Assembly: GCA_008921705.1 (NCBI GenBank) | Contig: VFFE01007510.1 | Location: 519,788 to 583,787, forward strand | DNA length: 64,000 nt | Source: Burhinus oedicnemus | Lineage: Eukaryota; Chordata; Aves; Charadriiformes; Burhinidae | Direction of reading: 5' to 3' | Shown here: positions 9,376 through 19,757 of the stretch, one piece after another | Layout: the number at the start of each line of letters is the position of its first letter | Position numbering within the stretch: position 1 is the first letter of the stretch | Position numbers and translations under genes: made by a program | Notes under the pieces: model-generated | The model's input: the letters and a program-made list of their open reading frames with translations, nothing else | Told to the model about the DNA's origin: nothing | Database searches by the model: none

Positions 9376-11296
9376 GTGAGCGCGGGCGGGCGGCGGGGCG
9401 AGGGCTCCGCGGCAGGGCCGGTTGGGGCCGGCGGGGCTCCGCGGTGAGGGCTCCGTGGCCGGGGCCGGTTCGGGGCGGCAGGGCTCCGTGGCCGGGGCGG
9501 CGGGGGCTGCCGGCGTACGTGGTGGTGGGGCTGGGGGCGCTGGCGGTGCTGGCCGAGCCGCGAGGGGTGGCGGGCGGACCGAGGACGGGGATCCCCGGCG
9601 GCCCCGCCGCCCTCCCCAGCCTCGCCCCGCAGCTATCCCGCCGGCGGGACGGGGTGGAACGGGATGGGACGGGATGGAACGGGAATGCGGCGCATGGGCG
9701 GCCGCGGAGCGCCCCGCACCCGCCGCCGAGCCGAGTGTGGGGCCCGCCTCGCACTAGCCGGGCCGGGGCCGCGTCCGAGCCCGGGTGGGGAGCGCCGCTC
9801 CCGCCGGCGGGCAGCGGCGGGCGGGGAGGCGCCGCGCCGCGCTGTCTCCCGCCCGCCGGGCCACGCCGCCGGAGGGGGTCATCCCCCCGGCGCGCTCCTG
9901 CCCACCCCGCCGCCACCATTTTAGGGGGGAATCCCCCAACGTGGGGGAAAACGAGACCCCCGAAGGCGCAGGGTGCGGTTCCCGGGGCCACGGGGTGCTG
10001 CAGGGCCGGCAGCCGGTCTACCTGCCGCCGGCCCGGGCCATCTTGAGCGCCGGGCGGGAGCGGCCTGACAGCGCCGCGGGGGCCCGCGGCTGAGCCCGCT
10101 CCGGCGGGGGGTCGGGGCCGGCCTGGGCGCCCCGAAACACGGGGAGAGCCGGGGGACACACTCGTTTCCCAGTTCTGCAGGATTTCAGCCCAAAAGCTCC
10201 TCTGCTCGCCCGTGGCGCGCAAGCGAGGGAGAAAGGGGAGAAGGAGGCTTAGGGAGGGCTTGCATCCCTCCCCTGGTTCACTCACACCGTACGAAGCCAT
10301 AAGCGTATTTGCTCCTTTCTTCCACCAAACGTAGGTAGGGAGAAGGGGCTTTTTCTCTAAGTCGCTCATGAAACACGTTTTTCTAATGCTTTTTTTCCAA
10401 AAGGGCTGGAAGTGCTTAAATCCCTTAAAATACCTGCTCAAATAGAGGAACTTACTTTTAATACGGATTGCAAAGCACGTTGAAAATTATTTTCCCTTTA
10501 GATTTAACACTTCAGAGATGGCTTCCTTCTTCCCTTCAGCCCTCGCCCATCCCCCCGCAATTGTTAATATAGATAGCACCACACTTGGGGGGGAGGGGAA
10601 GGAAACCGGGCAAGAAAAGCTCGATTTCCCTATAATATCTATCGACCTCCCACCCTCTTAAAAATCTTGCTTGTGAATAAGCTGTATTTCACTCTGACCC
10701 TTGTTTAAGGGTCGCTGCTTTCCGTTGTAATCTACACAAGCGTTGTAATTTACACATGCGTGTGAGCACTCACGTTTCTCCTGTGCCACCCAGCCTCCTC
10801 CCCTTTTAAAAATGCCAGATACCTGGCTGCATCACCAGCATTGCCTCTGGCCTTGGATGCAAACTTCAGGCTGCTCCGGCCCAGCCATCCCCCTGCACGG
10901 ACCTGCTGTCACTCATGGACCCTCTGCCACTGGTGTCCCTAGCAGGCACCGCAAGCGTCCTGAGTATATTGCTGCATTTCAGGTAGGAAGTGGAGGCACT
11001 GGTATGTCTACAGGTAATCTGTACTGGTGCAATGGTGACAAAGTAAATCATGCAGTCAGTTTTCTCACCCCAGTTGTATGCAGTGTAAAGCTCTGATTTT
11101 GAGAAGATCTCGCGTAGATTTAAACGATCAGATCCTTAGTTCCACTAGTTGTCCATGTTTTAGGTGCTAGAGAGTGAGTTCAATAAAAGCTTAAAATTCA
11201 TAATGCGGAGGGAAGGCGTGATTGGTTCTTCGTAAGAAAAAGAATCTGTGATGCGTTTATGCTGTGTTGTAATACTGTCCTTGTTGTTTCTTGCAG
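9376..11296 (+). other. FBXO5: FBXO5 intron 1
   Basis: GT-AG intron of about 1.9 kb. Its first 750 bases are the rest of the CpG island, with G-rich repeats (9402-9500), a short GGGAT-like run (about 9655-9685), a kappa-B-like palindrome (9925-9937) and a YY1-like GCCATCTTG (10037-10045). The remainder is ordinary. The 94-residue open frame at 10812-11096 is not supported as an exon. Confidence 0.7.
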
Positions 11297-12030
11297 GATA
11301 CAAACAAAATAATGAAATCAAACCTTAACCACTCTTTCAAAATGAAATGTGATTTTGATTGTACGTCCCTTCATGCTGGGTTTGCACCACTGAAGCCTGC
11401 TGCAGAGAAAACAAGACTGGAAGAATCCTGCCCCTTGAATTATGAGGATGGCTTTTGTAAAAGCTGTGCTGAAGAGCGTCAGGAAATACTCCTTAGTGAC
11501 TCATACCATGCGGCCACCAGAAATCTAGATCTTGAAGATGAAGGAAGACCTGTACATAACAAAGAAAACAAACAAATAACCCAAACACTTGATGAAGGTA
11601 TCTATGACATGGAGGCACTGGAAAACAGTAAATTTAATGAGGACAGTGGCTATTCCTCTATGTTAGGTAACCAATACGCTGATGCAATAGAACATGATGA
11701 TAGTATACCTTTGGCTGGGAATCTCTGTGGCACACCAAAGCATTGTCTCAAGAACCAAAACCAAGCACAGTTTTCAAAGAAGACTTTGTTGCCAGTAATC
11801 CATTATGAAGAAATGATTTGCTCAACTTTGAAAAAAAGTGGTAAAAGAAACCTCAAGTCTTGGGCTGTGGTAGACAGAATTGTTTTTAGGGGCAAGGTCG
11901 AACTTTGTAATCTAATTGGAAAGAAAATGGGATTAGACAGAATAGACATTCTTGCCGAACTCTTCCAAAAGAACCTGAAGCATATATTAGCAAACATCTT
12001 AAGGCATCTCGGTGAGATGGATTTAATAAA
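11297..12030 (+). CDS. FBXO5: FBXO5 exon 2: start codon, KEN motif, degron, first part of F-box
   Basis: The acceptor is TTTCTTGCAG and 15 bases of 5' UTR precede the ATG at 11312. The reading frame is open upstream into the acceptor but has no earlier ATG, so the start is well placed for this transcript. The exon encodes 239 residues plus two bases of an asparagine codon, with donor GTAAGT at 12031. It holds the KEN motif, the DSGYSS phosphodegron that leads to destruction in mitosis, and the first F-box helices (KKMGLDRIDILAELF). Confidence 0.94.
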
Positions 12031-15000
12031 GTAAGTATATTGATCTCATTGTGTTTCATTGGGAAAGTAAACAACCTAAACAGATGGCTTAAGAGTGTTT
12101 TAGATATGAGGCTTGTGGCATTGACAAAGACAATGATTAGTATTATATAGTAATATATTGAAACATGAACTGTCAATGTAAGCCATGGATAAGCCAAATG
12201 TGGACAATTTGTCTTTTCCCTAGAAGGCAAATTAATGATACAACTGTGAAGATATCCCATCTTCTACACGAAAAAAGAAAAAGATTGCGTAGTTATTCCT
12301 ACAATTAAATAAAAAGTTTTTCCATTTCCTAGGAGGTAACTGATATGTTTGTTTTGTCATTGCAGTTTTGCCAAAGTCAGCACAACGTGGCAGAAGATTC
12401 TACAGGAAGACAAATGGATTTTCCAAATGTATAGTAAAGCTGTAAAAAACCTTTCTGTAAGTTTCCACACTTGTTGGGTATTTCAAGCCTAAACCAGCAA
12501 TGTCTTTCTGCTATTTCAGGACTTCTCCTAGCCTTAAGAGATCACAGAAGAGTCTCTTAGATTGAAAAAATTGTCACTGGAGTGTCTCAGTGTGTCCTGT
12601 TAGGATGCCCTGTCTCAAGTGTTGCTAGTCACTTCACTGTTAGTGCATAGACTGTCTCTGGAGCCCAAGGAAGGTTGACTGAACTGGTTATGCAAGGAGA
12701 CATGCAGGTGTTCTTAAGAGCTTTCACATGTCCCCTGTCACAGAGGAAGGCAGGAAGGAGAGGGTCAGTTCCAGCACTGCCTTCTGGGCAAGCCTTAGAA
12801 GCTCTCAGCAGAGGCTTGCTTACTTCAGCATCCCCACTGATCCAGAAGGGAGAGAAACTTGAGAGAAACCACTCTGCTGACTGTGTGACTTGGGTTCTCT
12901 TATACTTTCTAGCAACAGTCTTGCAAGTGCAACATGTTGGCTACAGAAAACAGAAAAGGTTTTTGCACTATAAGCTACTCCTAGTGCCTATTTGTCCTAT
13001 GAAATAAAAAATACAAGATCCAACCACGCTAGCATTGCACTTTACTAAGGCAGAACTCTTTTCAAATGTTCGGGGTGTTTTTCTTCCTTGAGAGACAATG
13101 AAACAAGGCTTAGGATCTGCCACAGAATCAGGTAGTCAACTAGTTTGAATTTTGTGTAGTATTTTATGGTGCTAGCCTGTTGGGATGAAACAGTTGGACA
13201 CCACTGAACATTCATCCCATAAAGTTTGATTTCCTTCCTGCCGTTGTATGCTTTTTCTTACCCTGAACGGAAAACTTAGAAAATTGGTGGGAGGAGTTCA
13301 CTTTTCAGAAAGAAAACTTCAAGCATCCCTGTTCACTGTAAAGAATTAGAAATTTTGCTTTGTACTTTAAAACATTGCAGTGACTAGTTACATATTCTAC
13401 CTAAATAATTATGATGTGTTAATATGGAAGTAAGTTGCATTACATAATAGAAGATGGTTGGCTTTGAACTGGGGGTCTGTTCTACACTTTTATGACAGTA
13501 GTGATTGAGAAAGCCAAGATAAAATTAACATACTACTTGGTATCATGCTATGTTACTGGAAACCTTCTAGCCAGGAGGACAGATCAAAAAAAAGTTGTTG
13601 ACTTTTATTAAACAAAAAGTCAGTATCAGGTAAGTCTCTTCTCAAATTTTATTCTCGTTTTCCTTTTCATTAGAATGGCACTAAGGCATCAGAACATGCT
13701 GCAACAAGGGAGTACGTTCTCTACCGAGCGGCTTTAGCTTCCATTCAGAAAGCAACTCCACCAAATAACTTGAGTAAAAAAGGCACCAGATCCAAAGCAT
13801 CTAAGAATCACAGCAGACTCATGGAGTTTTCTGAGGTAACTGATGATTTCCGTTCATCTTTAATTTCTCATATGTTGTCTAGCATGCGATCAGCTCGTAA
13901 AGAGTATTTCTAAAAGTAGTATCTCCAATTTGAAGCACTTGTAACTCTTATCAGTATGGCTGCCAGATTTTGCTTATTGAGCATATTTTAAGACAATGTC
14001 AGAAACTAAGTGGAGAATATTGGTACATACGCTGAGCTGTTCTACATCTTTTCTTTTTCTTTTTTGTTTTTCCCCCCTGTGTGTCTAGGTACCCTCAAAA
14101 TGGCTTAGTGGGGTTCTTTTGGCTTAAATATTGGCTTGGATCAGACATGAAAATGTTTGGTAATTTACCCTTAGTTTCCATGTATAATATGGAATATTAT
14201 AATAAATCACATGTTTTCCACATAAGCAATCCTACAAAAACTATCAATTTTGCTTCAACACTGATAGACAATTTTTTTAAAGACTAAGTAGTTCTCATTT
14301 TTTAAAAATGAAACAGATTAATAATTCTCCTGTTCATTCTATGCTGCTTTTACAACTAATTTTCTGACACCGAGATGACTTTTTTTAACTACGTACTTGT
14401 AACGTGTCATGCATTTGGAGTTGTCAACAACTGCTGACAGTGTAAGCTTCCCTTCACCTTTTTATTTTTCTGAAGTTTTTGTTTTTCCACATATAAGTGC
14501 AGATCTACATTGCAAGAGTCTTATAAAACTTTTAAAAATGTTTATTGAAAGTCATTATTTGTTAATAAGCAACAGATTTTCCTAATTAGAAAAAGTTTTT
14601 ACACTCAAGCACAAAAGTCTTATTCTGCAAATTGATGCAATGAGAGAAGAAGATATAATCGCACTGGAAAGTATGATCAAGCTTTTCTAATACTACTACA
14701 TAGCACATTGTAGCATTAGGAATCTGAAAGTTCAGCTGTACACTGAAGTAGCAGTCAATTTTTTTTTCCTTGGTAAGTGTATATATATGTCTATACACAC
14801 ACATTTAGCTTATAAAAACATTTTGCTTTTAGCAATTGAGTGATATAAAGTGTTATACAAGTCTAATTTTCTAGTGCTGAATGATTTTGAATGGTGGATC
14901 TGTTTTTGTGTCAAAAATTAATTCACTGGAGAGAAGCAGGAATTGCTTCCATTTGGTGTCTCAAGTCGACTGCATCGCAGCTGAGATTTCTGGACCCATT

Positions 15001-15658
15001 GCTCACTTTTCAAAAATGTTGATGATTTAGATGGAATTCTGATTTATTTTCTTTTTTAAAATAAAGGCTAACTAAATCACTATCCTTGGATGAAGTTTGG
15101 AGGACTTAGGAGGGCTGTTTTTCTTACTGCTTTGCATTTATTCCGTCTGTCCTCTAAATTTTAAATTTAAAGACTTTTCAATTGGCTACCTCCGTTCCAT
15201 TCCAAAGTACCTGCAGTTATAGACTGATTATTCCTGTTCAATCTCCATCAGAATTTGATACAACTAGAATTAGGCTAAATTTGTAATTTAGCTCTCTAGA
15301 GCAGGAGAAGGTTATATGTTTTGGGGCACTTAGATAACGTTAGGGAGTGTTTTGGGTGTGTATTTACCCTCCACTCATGATTTTCTTTATATGCTTTTTC
15401 CAACAGGCTGCCAAGACCTTGAAAAACACTGAAAGCCTTAAAGTCTGCCATCGCTGTGGCTCACCTGCAAAGTATGACGCCTATCTACAAAGAGCAACGT
15501 GCAGTCGTGAAAGCTGTAGCTTTGACTTTTGCACAAAGTGCATGTGCAGCTACCACAGCTCCAGTGACTGTATGAGTGGCAAACCAGTGAAACCCAACTC
15601 TAAGCTAGGGCCACTTCCTGGGACTAAGAAAAGCAAACAGAATCTACGGCGGTTGTGA
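11312..15658 (+). CDS. FBXO5: F-box only protein 5 (early mitotic inhibitor 1, EMI1)
   Basis: Inhibitor of the anaphase-promoting complex (APC/C) in S and G2 phase, acting as pseudosubstrate and as blocker of ubiquitin chain growth. Coding parts are 11312-12030, 12366-12456, 13674-13835 and 15407-15658; all introns are GT-AG and the phases join to 407 residues. Motifs in order: HNKENK with KEN (84-86), beta-TrCP degron DSGYSS (111-116), F-box region (about 200-265, from NLIGKKMGLD to FQMYSKAV), D-box RAAL (288-291), zinc-binding region with C338, C341, C356, C361, C366, C369, C371, H374 and C379, and the tail LRRL (404-407). The ATG at 11312 is the first in frame after the splice acceptor. 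The human long form has about 447 residues and the short form starts at the MKCDF methionine, so this copy resembles the short form plus ten residues. No frameshift is seen. MTRF1L upstream agrees with vertebrate synteny. Confidence 0.96.
12031..12365 (+). other. FBXO5: FBXO5 intron 2
   Basis: Short GT-AG intron of 335 bases that splits an asparagine codon inside the F-box region. I see nothing else in it. Confidence 0.85.
12366..12456 (+). CDS. FBXO5: FBXO5 exon 3: second part of F-box
   Basis: A 91-base exon after TTTTGTCATTGCAG that completes the split asparagine and encodes FAKVSTTWQKILQEDKW and following residues to KNLS, with donor GTAAGT. The VSTTW-K-IL pattern is the C-terminal half of the EMI1 F-box, which contacts SKP1 in this family. 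It is too short to appear as an isolated open frame and was found by phase and family match. Confidence 0.94.
12457..13673 (+). other. FBXO5: FBXO5 intron 3
   Basis: GT-AG intron of about 1.2 kb. A 110-residue open frame at 12675-13007 has no recognisable family and no matching splice signals, so it is regarded as chance. No repeat was recognised. Confidence 0.75.
13674..13835 (+). CDS. FBXO5: FBXO5 exon 4: D-box region
   Basis: A 162-base exon in phase 0 at both ends, acceptor TTTTCATTAG and donor GTAACT. It encodes 54 residues including EYVLYRAALASIQK. RAAL is the RxxL core of the D-box by which EMI1 occupies the APC/C substrate receptor; the human copy reads RTPL. The rest is a basic linker rich in K, S and N leading to the zinc-binding region. 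Confidence 0.94.
13836..15406 (+). other. FBXO5: FBXO5 intron 4 with cryptic acceptor and poly(A) signal
   Basis: A GT-AG intron of about 1.57 kb. Near 14040-14088 there is a strong extra 3' splice-like signal (long pyrimidine run, then GTGTCTAG) followed by an in-frame stop at 14125-14127 and AATAAA at 14201-14206. This could form an alternative terminal exon, but there is no proof of use. The rest is AT-rich without recognised features. Confidence 0.6.
15407..15658 (+). CDS. FBXO5: FBXO5 exon 5: zinc-binding region and LRRL tail
   Basis: The exon starts after TTTTTCCAACAG in phase 0 and encodes 83 residues with TGA at 15656-15658. The Cys/His spacing (CHRC, then TCSRESC, FCTKCMCSYH, and SDC) matches the EMI1 zinc-binding region, an IBR-like fold that blocks APC/C ubiquitin chain formation. 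The basic end KKSKQNLRRL carries the tail that competes for the E2 enzyme UBE2S site. All metal-ligand positions appear intact. Confidence 0.96.
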   Translation, partial: AAKTLKNTESLKVCHRCGSPAKYDAYLQRATCSRESCSFDFCTKCMCSYHSSSDCMSGKPVKPNSKLGPLPGTKKSKQNLRRL

Positions 15659-15691
15659 TCCATTCATCCTAATACAGATTGCCACATGTCC

Positions 15692-15697
15692 AATAAA
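15692..15697 (+). terminator. FBXO5: Candidate FBXO5 proximal poly(A) signal
   Basis: AATAAA followed by a T-rich element (TTTTTTTT), the usual layout of a cleavage site. Use would leave a 3' UTR of only about 55 bases. Confidence 0.5.
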
Positions 15698-16480
15698 AGT
15701 TTTTTTTAGGATATGAACTTATCCACAAAGAAAATCAAACAAACAAACAAAAAAAAAAGCTTTCTGCTATTCTGTATTTTAAGAAAAAAGGTTTAATTTT
15801 ATTATTCCTTTGTACTATTTGGTCATGTTCAAATTCCTAGGAGTCATCACAATATCCATTTTAAAAATTCTTACTAATCTATCAATTTAAAATAAAATTC
15901 TGGGTATGGATTCTAATAATATTTTAAATAATGTCCTGACAATTTTTCTATTGTGTTCCAGTCTTTAAAACACCCCACAATAATATTGAACGAAACAAAA
16001 AAGTTTTGGCAAGTAGCCTTCCATGTGTAACCCTAGCAATTCTTGAATGCCAGAAGGGGGAAGCATAAACTGTGTTTTATTTAAATGTTTACTCTTGTTC
16101 AGAAGTCTTTCAAAAGCATTTGTGGTAAGAATGTCAAGTGAGGTGAGTGAAGTCCCTTTCAACAAAAAATTATGAGGGAGTCTAGATTTTATGATTTTTT
16201 TTTCAAGGCTTTGCCTTAATTTTAAAATGTGAAAGTTCATAATACCATTTTCTCTGATGGTTTACCATATGGGAATCTTAAATGGTTGCTCTTCCTTCAT
16301 TTCTCTACATTCAGAAACTGCAGGTTTTCCTTGAACTGAGGTGTTTCCAACTTAGAAAAAAATAAAAAAGTACTGTATCTTGGTGCCAGTTTTTCCATAT
16401 CATAAGATAAATTTTTAATATTTGTATATATTTGTAAATACTACTTTAAATATTATCCATGTTTGTCTTGTAAATGTGAA

Positions 16481-16486
16481 AATAAA
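16481..16486 (+). terminator. FBXO5: Candidate FBXO5 distal poly(A) signal
   Basis: AATAAA followed within 30 bases by CTTGGTTGG, a GT-rich downstream element. This is the stronger candidate for the main 3' end. Confidence 0.55.
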
Positions 16487-16510
16487 TTACTGTTCTCAAC
16501 AACTTGGTTG

Positions 16511-19221
16511 GCAAATCTGGACTTCTTATTTATCGTCTTGAAAGATTACTTTTTGTGTTCATTTCCCATGTCTTCTAGTATGTGCTGCTTAAAAATCTTC
16601 ATTTAACAAAGGAAATCTCCTGATTTTGTGTAAAATGTACTGAATCCATTCTCATGCTGTGTTCCTGCAGCTTACCTAAAGGCTCTTAGCAGTAATTGCC
16701 AGTAGTTTCTGAACCAGCGCATTCAATGGAAAATTTTTGATTAGCTGAATTTACGCTGCTGTTGCAGGACTAGCTCACTGTCAGTAAAGTCTTTGTGACT
16801 CCACAGCAAAGAAAGGCAACCTTTCAAGAAAAGGACGGATCATTTTCCAGGATTGTCTGGGATTTGGATGTTTTTTTCCTCTTAGTAGTAAGTAGATAAC
16901 TGACTGGGGAGGCAGCATTTGAAGGTCCCGCTCCTTGAACTGGGACAGCAGTTACATACTGCATAGCAACTTTTCCTGCATTTCTCAATTTTCCATTCGT
17001 GACAGCAGTGCAAGAAACAGTTGAGCAGGATCTCTAGCGTTCTGCTTTTATGTGGTGAACTTAATCTTCTAATCTAAACCCGAGACTTAAAATAAGAGGC
17101 TGGCTGAATAATATCAAGAACTTTCATCCATAAATCCTTTGTCTATTTAAGTCCAACTTACGGATATGCTCAAGATCTGAGAACGAAAGGTATAAGTCTT
17201 CCATCCTATTATACCTTATTTTGCTAATTAGATCGTACCACCTTTACTGACCAGTCCTGCAGACCAGAAGAAGATTGGTGTTCGTGTAGGAAGTAACAGC
17301 CCTCAACTACTGGATATTGGTGTCTCCAGTATTGTTTGCGAGATGTGGAAAAGGCAATGGTCAGGGGCCTGATATGCGTGCAACCACAGTGAGTCTGTTA
17401 GTAGGCTGAGCACAGATAGATAAAAAATATTATAAGCAAAAGTTTGTTATAAAATTTTTATCTGTCTACTGAAATTCCCGTGTCTTGAAGAGCACAGATA
17501 CCTTAATGTGATCTGGACAGAACTGCCCTTTTGTACACTGATTTTGAGAAATGTGGCACAGGCATCTACACTCAGACTGGTGTTGCAGAGTATGATACAT
17601 CTTTAATGAAAATTTGCGTGTCTGTTTTGGAGTTACATGCTTAACAGGTTTACTTTTTCAGGTTTTGAACTTACTAAGGGGAACTGTCCACTCCAGTAGG
17701 CCTAACAATTTGTACACAGAGAGGGTGAAGAACAGCTGCGCTTTTTTTGTTTCCTGTAGAAATTTATCTGCTCATGTAGAATTTGAGGAAAATTCCTTGT
17801 TACCACCAGATAAGGGGGAAGAATAGGACTATATGGCTTCAGTGGTCACAACTGGAGGTGAACAATATGAAGAAGCAGACATTTTTCACTAACTTCTGAG
17901 TGGTAAAAGGCAACTACCTTCTACCTTGTTGTAAACGTCAGATTACTTGGCTTCTAACAAGAGTTTGACCAAACTGTAATGGGTCTGCTGCAAACCACTG
18001 TGGCTGTTTCTTTCCTCTTGCCCAAACATTTTTGTCTTGTCCCGATCCTCAGACCCTTGCCTACCAGCTGTAGTGTTAATGATCAGAATAGACATTCAAG
18101 ATTGCAGCCTTCAACAGGTGGGTGACAGCTCCTTAAGGACCTTGACCTGTTACCAATGCTTGCAACTTTCTTATGTAAAATTTCTACAGAGAAGCATGGG
18201 GATCTGTAGTGGCCACACAGCTATTTCTTCAATTATGGTAATCTTGCCCAAGAGTTGAAACCTTGCCCAACAATGCCGAGCACTGGAGCTGTATAAAAAC
18301 TATGCATCTTACTGAAAGCCACATGATTGTTGGTCTCCTCACAAATAGCTTCAGTGAACGATGTATGGCAGAAAAAAAACGGAGTGGACAATCAGTCCGC
18401 ACCCAGGCATGCTGGCGTCTACTACTGAGTGAGAAAGTAGCTCCTTATGGAGAGTGAGGGTGTTGGAAGTTAGTACTAGCAGGTGTCCCAACCAGTGCTG
18501 AAGAGAGTGATTTATCTGCCAAATGTGGGAACAAAGTAGTAGATGCAGATTGTTGTTAATGTCTATGCTGAGCCTATCTTGAACCTGCCTTTGATGTGTA
18601 ATCAATGTGAGAGTTGTACCTAGCGCAAGAGCATAACGCTCATCATATGGAGATGAGTAGTCCCCAACTACTACAGCTGTCTTGTCAAAACCACTTTCAG
18701 ACTCAAAAATTGGCAGCCCCAGTGACATTGCAGGAATGTGATAAGCTTCTTAGCCACATTACATATGCCTTTCAGATCTACAGAGGGTGATAAATACCTG
18801 CAGGCTGATGGAGTCCCCTGTCTGGCTGGTGCAACAGGGTACAGATTTCTCCCAGCTACTTGCTTATCTCTAGGCATAGCTCTGCATGGTGAGGAAAAGG
18901 GCGGGATGTTTCTCTGCTCTGTAAATTGCTGTGGCTAGCAGCTGTTACACCTGGCCTGAACAACTATGGAGACAGAATATTCCTTAACTTCACCCTGACC
19001 CTAGCTGGGAGGCAGGCAGAAGCAGGAGTTTAAGACTTTCTGAAAATTATATTGAATAGCCACATTTTGCAGCTCCTCTCTCTTGCACTTACAATGCTGT
19101 CCTGAAAAACCTAAGGAGCTGCTTGAGATGCTTACATCTTTTGGCAAAGCATTAAAGGCAATCTCAGCTGTCCCACCACAGCAACTAGAGAAGCTGGAGA
19201 GGTGTCAGATAACTCCACTCC
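16511..19221. other. Intergenic, unassigned unique sequence
   Basis: About 2.7 kb of mixed composition after FBXO5. The longest open frame (125 codons, minus strand, 18351-18728) and its neighbours on both strands show no motif or family match I can recognise, and such lengths are expected by chance across the window. An old, unrecognisable repeat or pseudogene is possible. I see no exon with convincing splice signals and conserved protein. Confidence 0.5.
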
Positions 19222-19757
19222 GGTGAGACCCCACCTGCAATAGCGTGTCCGGCTCTGGAGACCCCAACATAAGAAGGACATGGATCTGTTGGAGTGGGTC
19301 CAGAGGAGGGCCATGAAAATGGTCAGAGGATTAGAGCACCTCTGCTATGAGGACAGGCTGAGAGAGTTGGGGTTGTTCAGCCTGAAGAAGAGAAGGTTCT
19401 GAGGAGACCTTATAGCAGCTTTCCAGTATCTGAAAGGGGCCAACAAGAAAGCTGGAGAGGGACTTTTTACAAGGCCATGTAGTGACAGGACGAGGGGTAA
19501 TGGTTTCAAGCTGGAAGAGGGTAGATTTAGATTAGATCTCAGGAAGAAATTTTTCACTCTGAGGGTGGTGAGACACTGGAACAGGTTGCCCAGGGAAGCT
19601 GTGGATGCCCCATCCCTGGAGGTGTTCAAGGCCAGGTCGGATGAGGCTTTGAGCAATCCGTGGGAGGTGTCCTTGCCCCTTGCAAGGGGGTTGGAACTAG
19701 ATGATCTTTAAGGTCCCTTCCAATCTAAACCATTCTATGATTCTATGATTCTATGAC
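19222..19757 (+). mobile_element. CR1 LINE, 5'-truncated 3' end
   Basis: Typical CR1 3' region in forward orientation. It runs from GTGAGACCCCACCTGCAATA, through CAGAGGAGGGCCATGAA, GACAGGCTGAGAGAGTTGGG and GGAACAGGTTGCCCAGGGA, to GTCCCTTCCAATCTAAACCA. It ends in three copies of the octamer ATTCTATG (about 19732-19756), the CR1 tail in birds. It retains only the end of the reverse-transcriptase frame and the 3' UTR, so it cannot move on its own. Identity to the family looks fairly high, suggesting a moderately recent avian insertion. Confidence 0.95.

Larger units (their letters stand above)
8860..10130. promoter_or_regulatory. FBXO5: CpG island at the FBXO5 5' end
   Basis: A sharply bounded GC- and CpG-rich block of about 1.3 kb. 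It covers the FBXO5 promoter, the non-coding exon 1 and the start of intron 1. It contains a cluster of GC boxes (about 9070-9115), a CCG run (9035-9052), several CCAAT boxes and G-rich repeats. The island explains the very long open frames on both strands here, including one of 547 codons on the minus strand. Such islands mark broadly expressed vertebrate promoters. Confidence 0.9.
15659..16510 (+). other. FBXO5: FBXO5 3' untranslated region (probable extent)
   Basis: AT-rich sequence with an early AATAAA (15692-15697) 34 bases after the stop, followed by a T run, and a later AATAAA (16481-16486) about 0.8 kb downstream. Both ends are plausible, giving a very short or a medium 3' UTR. A further AATAAA-like site lies near 15890. 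Confidence 0.6.

Noticed and set aside
8798..10441. Open frame of 547 codons on the minus strand
   Set aside because: It spans a CpG island where stop codons are rare, it is antisense to FBXO5 exon 1, it is built of low-complexity A/R/P/G runs, and several other frames are open over the same bases.
18351..18728. Open frame of 125 codons on the minus strand downstream of FBXO5
   Set aside because: No recognisable family. Similar lengths (122-128 codons) occur several times in the intergenic part, as expected by chance. I considered a transposase or pseudogene but could not match any motif.
19345..19656. Open frame on the minus strand of about 100 codons
   Set aside because: It is the antisense of the CR1 3' end. 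The frame at 26893-27132 on the + strand has the same origin, which is why the two look alike.
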